Shown here one piece after another: positions 5,945-13,646 of a stretch of DNA of 16,345 nt. The notes under the pieces are model-generated. The model was not told the DNA's origin. It saw nothing but the letters and a program-made list of their open reading frames with translations, and made no database searches. The position numbers and the translations under genes are program-made. This DNA comes from Fibrobacteria bacterium GUT77 (GTDB lineage: Bacteria; Fibrobacterota; Chitinivibrionia; Chitinivibrionales; Chitinispirillaceae): NCBI GenBank assembly GCA_001462255.1, contig LIUJ01000185.1:1-16345 (forward strand), written 5' to 3'. Position 1 is the stretch's first letter, and each line of letters opens with the position of its first letter.

Positions 5945-8092
5945 ATGAACATAACCGCCCAACTGTCCGCCGAGCTCGGCCTCCAAGAGCTTCAGGTCAA
6001 AAATGTTTTGGCCCTCTTTGACGAGGGCGCTACGGTCCCGTTCGTCGCCCGCTACCGCAAGGAACGCACCGGTTCGCTCGACGAAACGCAAATTAGGGAA
6101 GTGTTGCATCGGTACGAATACTACAAGGAGCTCGACGAGCGGCGGCAGGCGATAATAGACGGCATCCGCGAGCAGGGCGCCCTCACGCCGGAGCTTGAGA
6201 GCAAGATAAGCGGGGCGCTCACCAAGGCCGCGCTTGAGGACTTGTACCTACCCTATAAGCCCGAACGCTCCACGCGGGCCGCCAAGGCCAAGGAGGCCGG
6301 GCTCGAACCGCTTGCCGACCGCTTGCTCGCCGTTGCCGCGGAGCGTTGCGACATCCTCGCCGCGGCCGCCGAGTTTGTTAACGCCGAAAAAGGATTCGAC
6401 ACGCCGGACAAAGCGCTGTGCGGCGCCAAAGATATTTTGGCGGAGCGCCTCTCCAACGACGCCGATATCCGCAAACGGCTACGCGAGTCGGCCGCGTCTA
6501 AGGGCGTTATCGTAAGCGCCGTAAAAAAAGAGTTTGCCGGAAAAAAGAGCAAATTCGAGATGTACTACGACTACCGCGAAAAGGCCGCGACCGTCCCCTC
6601 GCACCGATTGTTGGCCATGTTGCGCGGGGAACGCGAAAAAGTCTTGCGGTTATCGCTCGAACTGCCGACGGAGGGCATAACCGAACGATTGTGCGCCGCG
6701 CTTGTCAAGTACCCGCGAAGCGCGGCGGCGCCGTACCTGCGCGAAGCGGCGCTCGACGCGCTCGACAGATTGCTCCTCCCCGCCGTAAAAACGGCGTTGC
6801 GCACCGAACTAAGAGAGCGGGCGGACTCCGAGGCAATCAAAGTTTTCGGCGAGAATCTGTCGGCGCTTCTGCTCGCCCCGCCGGCCGGACGCAAGACGGT
6901 TATCGGCCTCGATCCGGGATTTAGGAGCGGCTGCAAACTTGCCGTGGTAGACGATACGGGAAAATTCATAGAAACGGCGACCGTATACCCGCACGAACCG
7001 CAACGGGATAGAGACGGCGCGCAAGCCGTATTACTCGCGATGGTGCGGCGCTACAACCCGCGTCTGATTGCCGTTGGAAACGGCACGGCGGGACGCGAGA
7101 GCGACGAGTTCGTACGCGCGGCGCTACAGGGCATTCCGGCGGAGGAGCGACCGCTTTGCGTTACGGTCAGCGAGGCCGGGGCAAGCGTCTACAGCGCCTC
7201 CGACACGGCCATAAAAGAGTTCCCCGACTTAGACGTAACGGTAAGGGGCGCGGTGTCCATAGCCCGCCGCCTGCAAGACCCGTTGTCGGAACTCGTGAAG
7301 ATAGACCCAAAATCCATCGGCGTCGGACAATACCAACACGACGTAAACCAAACGCGCCTAAAGGAATCGCTCGACGAGGTCGTCGAAAGTTGCGTCAACC
7401 GCGTTGGCGTAGACGTAAACTTGGCGTCGGAGGAATTGCTTAAGTACGTATCGGGATTAAACAGGCTGACTGCGGCGAACATCGTAAACCATAGAAACCG
7501 GCACGGGGCTTTCGCGAGCCGCGCCGACCTGAAAAAGGTTGCCGGACTCGGCGACAAAAAGTTTCAAATGGCCGCCGGCTTTCTGCGAATACCCGGCGCC
7601 AAAAACCCGCTTGACGACTCGGCCGTCCATCCCGAATCATATAACATAGTGGATACGATGGCCAAACGACTCAATGTTGACATACGCGGACTGCTTGGGA
7701 ATACGGCGTTGCTGAAGAGTGTCAACAAAACCGAGTTCGTAACGGAAGAAGCCGGTTTGCCCACTATAACCGACATCATAGAGGAATTGGAGAAACCCGG
7801 ACGCGATCCCAGAGAAGAGTTCAAGTACGCGAGATTCAACGACGGCGTAACGGAAATATCCCACCTGCGCGAGGGAATGATTCTGGAAGGAGTAGTGACA
7901 AACGTAGCCAACTTCGGCGCCTTCGTGGACATAGGCGTCCACCACGACGGACTGGTACACATATCGGAACTGTCAAACACCTACGTAACCGATCCCAAAA
8001 AGGTCGTCAAAGCCGGCCAAGCGGTGCGGGTAAAAGTCCTCAAAGCCGACGCGGAGACCAAAAGGGTATCGCTATCCATGAAATCGGGATAA
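5945..8092 (+). CDS. tex: Tex-family S1 RNA-binding transcription accessory protein
   Basis: Cytoplasmic nucleic-acid-binding protein of the Tex/Spt6 family, linked to transcription and RNA metabolism. It has 715 residues, slightly shorter than the usual 720-780. The helical N-terminal region carries the family signature ATVPFVARYRKERTGSLDE (about 29-47). A YqgF/RuvC-like domain begins near 318 with VIGLDPGFRSGCKLAVVD. A helix-hairpin-helix segment lies near 498-560 (GLNRLTAANIVNHRN, then LKKVAGLGDKKFQMAAGF). The S1 domain closes the protein at about 642-713 (GVVTNVANFGAFVDIGVHHDGLVHIS). The ATG at 5945 starts MNITAQLSAEL and matches the family; an earlier in-frame ATG at 5906 adds 13 unlikely residues. 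It is divergent from bioB and convergent with the nuclease gene. Confidence 0.95.
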   Translation: MNITAQLSAELGLQELQVKNVLALFDEGATVPFVARYRKERTGSLDETQIREVLHRYEYYKELDERRQAIIDGIREQGALTPELESKISGALTKAALEDLYLPYKPERSTRAAKAKEAGLEPLADRLLAVAAERCDILAAAAEFVNAEKGFDTPDKALCGAKDILAERLSNDADIRKRLRESAASKGVIVSAVKKEFAGKKSKFEMYYDYREKAATVPSHRLLAMLRGEREKVLRLSLELPTEGITERLCAALVKYPRSAAAPYLREAALDALDRLLLPAVKTALRTELRERADSEAIKVFGENLSALLLAPPAGRKTVIGLDPGFRSGCKLAVVDDTGKFIETATVYPHEPQRDRDGAQAVLLAMVRRYNPRLIAVGNGTAGRESDEFVRAALQGIPAEERPLCVTVSEAGASVYSASDTAIKEFPDLDVTVRGAVSIARRLQDPLSELVKIDPKSIGVGQYQHDVNQTRLKESLDEVVESCVNRVGVDVNLASEELLKYVSGLNRLTAANIVNHRNRHGAFASRADLKKVAGLGDKKFQMAAGFLRIPGAKNPLDDSAVHPESYNIVDTMAKRLNVDIRGLLGNTALLKSVNKTEFVTEEAGLPTITDIIEELEKPGRDPREEFKYARFNDGVTEISHLREGMILEGVVTNVANFGAFVDIGVHHDGLVHISELSNTYVTDPKKVVKAGQAVRVKVLKADAETKRVSLSMKSG

Positions 8093-8098
8093 GCCGGG

Positions 8099-8115
8099 AT
8101 CCGCGTTACGCGGAT
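8099..8115. terminator. Hairpin between convergent tex and nuclease genes
   Basis: ATCCGCG (8099-8105) and CGCGGAT (8109-8115) form a perfect 7-bp stem with a TTA loop. It fills most of the 27-base gap between two convergent stop codons. No T-run follows on either strand, so it is a transcript-end hairpin of uncertain type and not a classic intrinsic terminator. Confidence 0.45.
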
Positions 8116-8119
8116 TCGT

Positions 8120-9028
8120 CTACCGCTCGGCCCCGCAAAGCTCCTGAAAACGGCAATTTCGGCACAAGTGCGGCGACGGCGATTTAACAAATTCCGATAT
8201 GTCAAGCGGGATGTTTTGCTCCACGTTGCCGCAAAGCGCGTACATCGCCTCCGTCTGCTCGCGGATGGTTTGAAAATAACCCGACAGGTCGCTCTCGCCG
8301 AGTTTAATCTCCAATTCGTCGTATTGCGGGTGGAGGTAAACGATTTTTGGAAAGATCATGTTCCACGGGACGGAGAAGTTGCTGTTGGCGGCGGCCGCGT
8401 ACCCCATGAGTTGGGATTTGTGCTTGGCCGGATCTTTGGCGCCGGTCTTCCAGTCGAGTATGTAAACCTCCTCCCCCACCGGAAACAAAAAGTCCATTTT
8501 GCAGTACGCTTTCATTCCGCCGAGACGCGTTTCGCCGTAACCGGCCGGCTCTATCATCCATCCCGTCCTGTTTGTAATGGCCTTCATGTAGAGCCAACTG
8601 TAACACGGGCCGTTTATGAAATTAGATAGGCACGCGCGGACCTTCTCCCCGGCGGCGGCAACGTCCAATTCGCTTTCTTGTTTGTAGTATATCTCAATAA
8701 AACTTTTGGTCGAAAAATACTCTTTAAGTTTGTCGTCCGCGAATTGAAAAAATTTATCCTCGTTTATGTTGCTGTCGGATTTTCGCAAACGGTTCAGCAA
8801 AGCCTCCATGCAGTCGTGCACGGCGTTGCCTATTTCCAGCGGAACGGACGTTAGCCCCTTGAGCTTGGAGATTTTGTATTGAGGCGCGTCCGTTGCGTAC
8901 TTGGAGTAGTATTGGTAGAAATATTGCCGTTTGCACTTGTCAAATACCTCGTAGCGGCTTATCGACCATCCGAGGATGGGGGTAAACGGGTATTCGGGGT
9001 ATTTCAGTTCTATCGGTTGAGGCGGCAT
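8120..9028 (-). CDS. PD-(D/E)XK nuclease with a probable Fe-S cluster (RecB/Cas4/AddB-like)
   Basis: A 302-residue single-domain nuclease of the PDDEXK_1 type. The order of motifs is: Cys32 in DKCKRQYFYQYY, the GNAVHDCME helix with His71, Asp179 in CKMDF, Asp192-x-Lys194 in ILDWKTG, and Gln206/Tyr210 in KSQLMGY. The C-terminus ends with C289-x2-C292-x5-C298. Together with Cys32 this makes the four-cysteine iron-sulfur staple seen in AddB and Cas4. It has no helicase domain and no Cas genes nearby, so it is not a CRISPR Cas4 by context. The likely substrate is DNA ends, but the biological role is unknown. The start lies 3 bases after the capA-like stop codon, with a weak ribosome site, so it may depend on translation of the gene before it. 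Confidence 0.85.
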   Translation of the reverse strand: MPPQPIELKYPEYPFTPILGWSISRYEVFDKCKRQYFYQYYSKYATDAPQYKISKLKGLTSVPLEIGNAVHDCMEALLNRLRKSDSNINEDKFFQFADDKLKEYFSTKSFIEIYYKQESELDVAAAGEKVRACLSNFINGPCYSWLYMKAITNRTGWMIEPAGYGETRLGGMKAYCKMDFLFPVGEEVYILDWKTGAKDPAKHKSQLMGYAAAANSNFSVPWNMIFPKIVYLHPQYDELEIKLGESDLSGYFQTIREQTEAMYALCGNVEQNIPLDISEFVKSPSPHLCRNCRFQELCGAER

Positions 9029-9031
9029 GAT

Positions 9032-10102
9032 TTATTTTTTTGTGATTTTTCCGGTCTTCCCGTCAATCGAAATTTCCGTTTCGGGTATGTCGATTTCCGT
9101 TAGCCGCTTGATCTCTTTTATACACGCGCCCGTGGGGTCCAAGTACGGCCTGCGCTCGCCGCGCTCGCCCTGCTGTATCGCGGAAATTATTTCGCCGTCG
9201 ATGAAATCGCCTTTTCGGTCGGTGCGTATCTTTACGATAGGCGCGTAGCCGCTCTCCCCGGAGATGTTTACGCTCGTGTTCGTCGCGAAGTTACCGAGGC
9301 TGTAGGCAATGAATTTTCCCTTGTAGAGGTCTATCGCTCTGGGGACATGGGGGCCGTGGCCGATAACCATGTCGGCACCGCAGTCTATCGCCAAACGCGC
9401 GAACGCGTAGGGGTTGCCGCGATCCTCGCCCACAAACTGCTCCGGCTTACGGGTTACGCGCGAGTGCCTCGATCCCTCCGCGCCTATGTGCATACTGACT
9501 ATCAGAATGTCGCATTCTTTTCTCACTTCGGCAATCAACTCCTTGGCTCTGTGCTGATCTTTGAAATTCACCGTACCTATATTCGGCGCGAACGCCGCGA
9601 ACCCGTAGCGAATCCCGTCCCGCTCAAGAACGTAGCTCTCCGCCGTTCCCTCAAAACCGGCAAACCCCAAACCGACGGATTTCAGAGCCCTCGTTGTGCC
9701 GGCGCGCCCGACGTCCCCAAAGTCGCCGGAGTGGTTGTTGGCCACGGACATCAGGTCGAATCCGGCGTCCGCGAGATGCTTCGCGTAGCGTTCCGGCGAC
9801 CTGAAAGTATAGCACACGTTGGGATTGGCGCACCGCTTACCTACTCCCCCGGAATCAAGCAATACCCCCTCCAAGTTGCCTACCGTAATATCGGCGCCGC
9901 GCAACACCTCGGCCACGCGCTCAAAGGTGAGCGCGCCGTCCTGCGGGGGGAGAACCGGGGCGCTCGCCGGATAGTTGAGACCCATCATTATGTCGCCCAC
10001 GGCGGCGAACGTTAACGTGTCTTTGGGCGCGGCAACGGACATTACCGTAGCGGTAAGCGCGATTAACGCCGATAGCTGTTTTTGACGTTTACGCGATTTC
10101 AT
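9032..10102 (-). CDS. CapA-family (PGA_cap) metallophosphatase-like exported protein
   Basis: A 356-residue protein of the CapA/PgsA family, named after poly-gamma-glutamate capsule synthesis; its members have a calcineurin-like metal-binding fold. A basic N-terminus and a hydrophobic stretch (about 10-25) look like a signal peptide or anchor. Metal-site motifs are in order: GDIMMG (Asp37), GNLEGVL (Asn76, Glu78), ANNHSGD (Asn122-His124), MHIGAE (His205) and VIGHGPHVPRAI (His249, His252), then YSLGNF. No capB or capC gene is nearby, so polymer synthesis is not supported; many CapA homologues have no known substrate. The gene begins 4 bases after the serA stop and ends 3 bases before the nuclease start. 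Confidence 0.88.
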   Translation of the reverse strand: MKSRKRQKQLSALIALTATVMSVAAPKDTLTFAAVGDIMMGLNYPASAPVLPPQDGALTFERVAEVLRGADITVGNLEGVLLDSGGVGKRCANPNVCYTFRSPERYAKHLADAGFDLMSVANNHSGDFGDVGRAGTTRALKSVGLGFAGFEGTAESYVLERDGIRYGFAAFAPNIGTVNFKDQHRAKELIAEVRKECDILIVSMHIGAEGSRHSRVTRKPEQFVGEDRGNPYAFARLAIDCGADMVIGHGPHVPRAIDLYKGKFIAYSLGNFATNTSVNISGESGYAPIVKIRTDRKGDFIDGEIISAIQQGERGERRPYLDPTGACIKEIKRLTEIDIPETEISIDGKTGKITKK

Positions 10103-10106
10103 GCCC

Positions 10107-11276
10107 CTACCTCGTAATTATCCGCGCCATAATGACCCCCTCAATTCCCCGGATCTTATCCAACGCCCCATCCGGTATTCCCCCGTCTACGTCTATTATG
10201 TTGTACGCCAGCTCCCCCTTGTGTTTGTTCAGCATGTCGGCGATGTTTATTTTTTCCGCCGCGAGTACGCCGGTGATTTGGCCTACCATATTCGGAATGT
10301 TTTTGTTGGCTATTACTATGCGCGCCTTGGAGCGGAAGTCTAATTCGCAGTCCGGGAAGTTCACCGAGTTCTTTATGTTGCCGCCTTCAAGGAAACCGCG
10401 GGTTTGGAGCACGGCCATCACGGCGCAGTTGTCCTCGGCCTCCGGCGTGGAGGCGCCGAGGTGCGGGAAGGCTATTACCTTGTCCAACTTGAGCAGGTCT
10501 TCCGTGGGGAAGTCGGTCACGTAGGCGTCTAACGTGCCGTCGGCCAGCGCGGCGGTCAAGTCGGCGTTGTTGACTAAGTCGCCGCGGGCGAAGTTCAGCA
10601 GGCGGGCGCCCCGCTTCATCGTGGCGAAGCGCTCCTTGTTGAACATGCCCTTCGTCTTGTCGGTAAGCGGCACGTGTACGGTTATGTAGTCGCTCTCGGC
10701 GATAAGCGCCTCCTGGCTCTTAGCCTGTTTGACGTTTTGGGAGAGGCGCCACGCGGCGTCCACGGAAATAAACGGGTCGTAGCCGGTAACCTCCATTCCG
10801 AGCGCGGTAGCGTCGTTTGCCACCATCACGCCTATGGCGCCCAAACCTATCACGCCGAGGCGCTTGCCCTTTATTTCGGGGCCGGCGAACTCGCTCTTGC
10901 CCTTTTCCACAAGCTTGCCGACCTCGTCGCCCTTGCCTATTAGCGTTTTGGCCCACTCTATGCCGGGGACAAGGCGGCGGGAGGAGAGCAACAGTCCGGC
11001 GAGAACGAGCTCTTTCACGCCGTTGGCGTTCGCGCCTGGGGTGTTGAAGACCACTATTCCTTTGGCCGTGTACTTGTCGACGGGTATGTTGTTGACACCG
11101 GCTCCGGCGCGGGCTACCGACTTAACGGACGCGGGAATTTCCATCTCGTGCATGGCGAAGCTACGCAAGACCACGGCGTCGGGGTTGACGATTTCCGAGG
11201 CGATTTCGTAGGAATCGCGCGGGAAGAGGTCCAAGCCTATGGGGCTTATTTTGTTTAGCGTTTGTATTTTATACAT
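10107..11276 (-). CDS. serA: D-3-phosphoglycerate dehydrogenase with ACT domain
   Basis: Oxidises 3-phosphoglycerate to 3-phosphohydroxypyruvate with NAD, the first step of serine synthesis in the cytoplasm. The product has 389 residues. The substrate-binding domain contains ARAGAGVNNIP (55-65). The Rossmann motif GVIGLGAIG (141-149) binds NAD. The catalytic set is Arg231 in NFARGDLV, a probable Glu259 in the FPTED segment, and His272 in PHLGAS. The sequence FPTED replaces the more usual FExEP. Residues 319-389 form a C-terminal ACT domain, as in serine-regulated forms; the short (type II-like) layout lacks the extra domain of longer enzymes. AGGA lies 8 bases before the ATG. The gene has the same orientation as serC but is separated from it by a 157-base palindromic region. 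Confidence 0.93.
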   Translation of the reverse strand: MYKIQTLNKISPIGLDLFPRDSYEIASEIVNPDAVVLRSFAMHEMEIPASVKSVARAGAGVNNIPVDKYTAKGIVVFNTPGANANGVKELVLAGLLLSSRRLVPGIEWAKTLIGKGDEVGKLVEKGKSEFAGPEIKGKRLGVIGLGAIGVMVANDATALGMEVTGYDPFISVDAAWRLSQNVKQAKSQEALIAESDYITVHVPLTDKTKGMFNKERFATMKRGARLLNFARGDLVNNADLTAALADGTLDAYVTDFPTEDLLKLDKVIAFPHLGASTPEAEDNCAVMAVLQTRGFLEGGNIKNSVNFPDCELDFRSKARIVIANKNIPNMVGQITGVLAAEKINIADMLNKHKGELAYNIIDVDGGIPDGALDKIRGIEGVIMARIITR

Positions 11277-11320
11277 TGCGTCGATCCTTTCAAATTAATT
11301 AAGAGATAAAATCAACAAAT

Positions 11321-11416
11321 AGTCGCGCAGCGACGACACTTTATTAACCGTAGGTTTTAACCTACGGTACCGATAACCTCCACTATGTCAAAAAGTCCCG
11401 CTAGGGACGACACTTT
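11321..11416. repeat. Compound palindromic element between serC and serA
   Basis: Three stem-loops lie in a row. First, GTCGC-GCA-GCGAC (11322-11334). Second, the 10-bp arms ACCGTAGGTT (11347-11356) and AACCTACGGT (11359-11368) with a 2-base loop. Third, GTCCC-GCTA-GGGAC (11395-11408). The outer two hairpins are each followed by the same 11-mer GACGACACTTT (11332-11342 and 11406-11416), 74 bases apart. The layout is like REP or MITE-type intergenic elements. No transposase is encoded. The rest of the 11277-11433 gap is AT-rich, without a gene. Confidence 0.65.
11390..11408 (-). terminator. Possible intrinsic terminator of serC
   Basis: On the minus strand, GTCCC-TAGC-GGGAC is followed at once by TTTTT (plus-strand 11390-11394), 26 bases after the serC stop. 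The stem is only 5 bp, so it may be weak. It could separate serC from serA or reduce read-through. Confidence 0.45.
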
Positions 11417-11433
11417 TTTATCTATTCTACAAA

Positions 11434-12522
11434 CTAACTGTTTTTGCTCTCAAAATCTTTCATAAACGCTACTAGCTTTTTGACCCCGTCTACGGGCATG
11501 GCGTTGTAGATGCTGGCTCGCATTCCTCCTACGGAGCGGTGGCCTTTTAGGTTTATGAAATTCGCGGCGGTGGCCTGCTTTATGAACGCGCCGTTTAATT
11601 CCTCGGACGGGAGGACGAACGGGATGTTCATTAGCGAGCGGTACTTGGGCTCTACGGTGCCTTTGAAGAGTTTTGAGTTGTCTAAGAAGTCGTAGAGCAT
11701 ACCCGCTTTCTCCTCGTTTATCTTCTGCATGGCCGCCACGCCGCCCAATTTCTTCAGCCACTCGAAGACCAACTTCGATATGTATAGCGGGTAGCAGGGG
11801 GGCGTGTTGTACATAGACGCGTTTTCGGCGTGAATCTTGTAGCCGAGCATCGTGGGGGTAATAGGCAACTCATGCCCGAGCAGGTCTTCGCGGATTATCG
11901 CCACCGTTACCCCGGCGGGGCCGATGTTCTTCTGCGCTCCGGCGTAGATTAGGCCGAACTTCGACACGTCGTAACGCTCCGAAAGGATATTGGAGGACAT
12001 GTCGGCCACGAGCGGCACGCTTCCGGTGTCCGGCAGTTCGCGGTAGCGCGTGCCGAATATGGTGTTGTTCGTGGTGATGTGGGCGTAAGAGGCCTCCTGA
12101 TCGAACATATCTTTCGACAGCGTCGGGATGTAGGTGAAGTTCTTGTCTTCGGACGTGGCCACGACCTTAACGGTACCGTACTTCTTCGCCTCGCTTATGG
12201 CCTTCTTGGACCACGTGCCCGTGTTGACGTAGTCGGCCTTCTTGGCGGGGTTCCTCGCTATGAGGTTGAGCGGAACCATGGCGAATTGCGTTGAGGCGCC
12301 GCCCTGCAAAAAGAGTACCTTGTAGTTGGCCGGAATCTCCATAAGTTCGCGCAGCAAGGACTCGGCGTCTTTTGCTATGGCGTCGAACGCGGCGGAGCGG
12401 TGGCTCATCTCCATCACCGACGTTCCCGTGTTACCGTAGTCAAGCATCTCCGCCGCCGCTGTCTTGAGGGCCTCCTCAGGCAACATGGACGGCCCGGCCG
12501 AAAAATTGAAAACGCGAGCCAT
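11434..12522 (-). CDS. serC: Phosphoserine aminotransferase
   Basis: PLP enzyme that converts 3-phosphohydroxypyruvate and glutamate to phosphoserine, the step after SerA. From the ATG at 12522 the product has 362 residues, the standard length. The N-terminus ARVFNFSAGPSMLP and the block SVMEMSHRS are diagnostic. GGASTQFAM (74-82) binds the PLP phosphate, Lys198 in YAGAQKNIGPAG forms the Schiff base, and GHRSVGGMRASIYNA closes the C-terminal domain. The start is fixed by an AAGGGGG ribosome site upstream on the minus strand; an in-frame start at 12573 adds 17 atypical residues. Together with serA downstream it covers two of the three serine steps; serB is not in the window. Confidence 0.95.
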   Translation of the reverse strand: MARVFNFSAGPSMLPEEALKTAAAEMLDYGNTGTSVMEMSHRSAAFDAIAKDAESLLRELMEIPANYKVLFLQGGASTQFAMVPLNLIARNPAKKADYVNTGTWSKKAISEAKKYGTVKVVATSEDKNFTYIPTLSKDMFDQEASYAHITTNNTIFGTRYRELPDTGSVPLVADMSSNILSERYDVSKFGLIYAGAQKNIGPAGVTVAIIREDLLGHELPITPTMLGYKIHAENASMYNTPPCYPLYISKLVFEWLKKLGGVAAMQKINEEKAGMLYDFLDNSKLFKGTVEPKYRSLMNIPFVLPSEELNGAFIKQATAANFINLKGHRSVGGMRASIYNAMPVDGVKKLVAFMKDFESKNS

Positions 12523-12556
12523 AAAACCCACCCCCTTACTGTGAATAGTTGATAAA

Positions 12557-12584
12557 AATATATGCGTTATCACCCGTTTTTGAA
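12557..12584 (-). promoter_or_regulatory. Candidate sigma-70 type promoter of serC
   Basis: On the minus strand TTCAAA (12579-12584) and TATATT (12557-12562) are spaced by 16 bases. This would start transcription near 12550 and give a leader of about 28 bases. The match is 4/6 and 5/6 to the consensus in an AT-rich region, so chance is possible. A 10-bp palindrome GCGTTAACGC (12609-12618) lies just upstream. Confidence 0.3.
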
Positions 12585-12687
12585 TCTACAAATATATATC
12601 ATGGTACGGCGTTAACGCAAAATTTTTTATTTTATATGTATTTTGTTTCGGGAGAGATTATATTACGGTACGCGGAGGCACATAAAT

Positions 12688-13470
12688 ATGCGATTTCGTC
12701 CATGTATAGACATCCACGGCGGCAAGGTCAAGCAAATAGTAGGGGGGACGCTGTCGGACGACCGCGTCGACGGGTCCTTGGTGACCAACTTTGAGACCGA
12801 CCTGTCTCCCGCCCACTTCGCGTCCCTGTACAAAAAAGAGAATTTGCGCGGCGGGCACGTTATAATGCTGGGGCCGGGCAACGAAAACGCCGCGGTAAAC
12901 GCCCTCTCCGCGTGGGTAGGCGGTATGCACGCCGGCGGCGGGATTAACCCTCAAAACGCGGCGCGCTTCTTAGACGCCGGCGCGTCGCACGTCGTCGTTA
13001 CATCGTATGTTTTTCGCGACGGGGCGATACGGTGGGAGAGGTTGGACGAGTTACTGACCGTAGTCCCCAAAGAACGCTTGGTCTTGGACCTGAGCTGCCG
13101 GATATCAAACGGCGATTACGTAATAGTCACGGACAGATGGCAAAAATTGACAAAAGAGAAATTGTCTCAACAATTGTTGGATCGTTTATCAACATACTGC
13201 GATGAGTTCTTAATCCACGCCGCCGACGTTGAGGGTTTAAAACGGGGCGTCGACCGAACGTTGATAAAACTATTGGCCGACATCGCCCCCATCCCCACGG
13301 TCTACGCCGGAGGCGTGCGGAACTTAGAAGACATGGACACCATAGACCGCGTGGGCGACGGCCGAATAGACGCGACCGTAGGAAGCAGCTTAGACATCTT
13401 CGGCGGCCGATTGCCGTTCAAAGACGTAGTAGCGTGGCACAACGCCAAAAACGCGGGCGAACGCCTATAA
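12688..13470 (+). CDS. hisA: Eukaryote-type HisA (ProFAR isomerase, HIS6-like)
   Basis: Isomerises ProFAR to PRFAR in histidine synthesis with a (beta/alpha)8 barrel. The 260-residue product begins MRFRPCIDIHGGKVKQIVGG and contains GGHVIMLG, DAGASHVVVTSYVF, LVLDLSCR, VTDRWQKL, YCDEFLIHAADVEG and VGSSLDIFGG. These are signatures of the HIS6/HISN3 form of fungi and plants, and differ from the common bacterial HisA/TrpF-like form. The catalytic acids are Asp8 and Asp134. The start at 12688 is chosen because GGAGG (12674-12678) lies 9 bases upstream; an earlier frame start at 12643 adds 15 atypical residues. No other his gene is close. It is divergent from serC. Confidence 0.92.
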   Translation: MRFRPCIDIHGGKVKQIVGGTLSDDRVDGSLVTNFETDLSPAHFASLYKKENLRGGHVIMLGPGNENAAVNALSAWVGGMHAGGGINPQNAARFLDAGASHVVVTSYVFRDGAIRWERLDELLTVVPKERLVLDLSCRISNGDYVIVTDRWQKLTKEKLSQQLLDRLSTYCDEFLIHAADVEGLKRGVDRTLIKLLADIAPIPTVYAGGVRNLEDMDTIDRVGDGRIDATVGSSLDIFGGRLPFKDVVAWHNAKNAGERL

Positions 13471-13646
13471 AACCGCCCCGCCGCCTCCTCTCCCCTCGCT
13501 TTATCGCGCGATTTTTATTTTTTTCTACCCACTTAGGGCGATTTTTAATTATATTTATTTAGTTATATCCAAATTAACGGCGCGTGCCAAGCGTATTGAA
13601 GATATAACAATATCCGCCGTTTCACCACTGTTAAAGGAGCGTATGT
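13471..13646. other. Intergenic region between hisA and the GH5 gene
   Basis: This 176-base gap has a C-rich start, then a short self-complementary ATCGCGCGAT followed by T-rich sequence (13504-13524) that might end the hisA transcript weakly. An AT-rich stretch (13541-13576) could carry the cellulase promoter, but I cannot point to a convincing -35/-10 pair. AGGAG at 13635-13639 is the ribosome site of the next gene. I see no small gene here. Confidence 0.4.

Noticed and set aside
8120..9028. Possible Cas4 of a CRISPR system
   Set aside because: The cysteine and nuclease motifs are shared with Cas4, but there is no cas1, cas2 or repeat array in the window, and the length and operon context point elsewhere.
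9347..10015. Plus-strand open frame of 222 codons opposite the capA-like gene
   Set aside because: The minus-strand reading holds every CapA metal-site motif; the plus-strand reading has no recognisable domain and is a composition effect.
9032..10102. Poly-gamma-glutamate capsule locus
   Set aside because: Only a CapA-like protein is present; the synthetase genes capB and capC are not in the window.
12609..12618. Palindrome GCGTTAACGC between serC and hisA as an operator
   Set aside because: It is short, without a second copy nearby and with no matching regulator in the window; it stays only a possibility.
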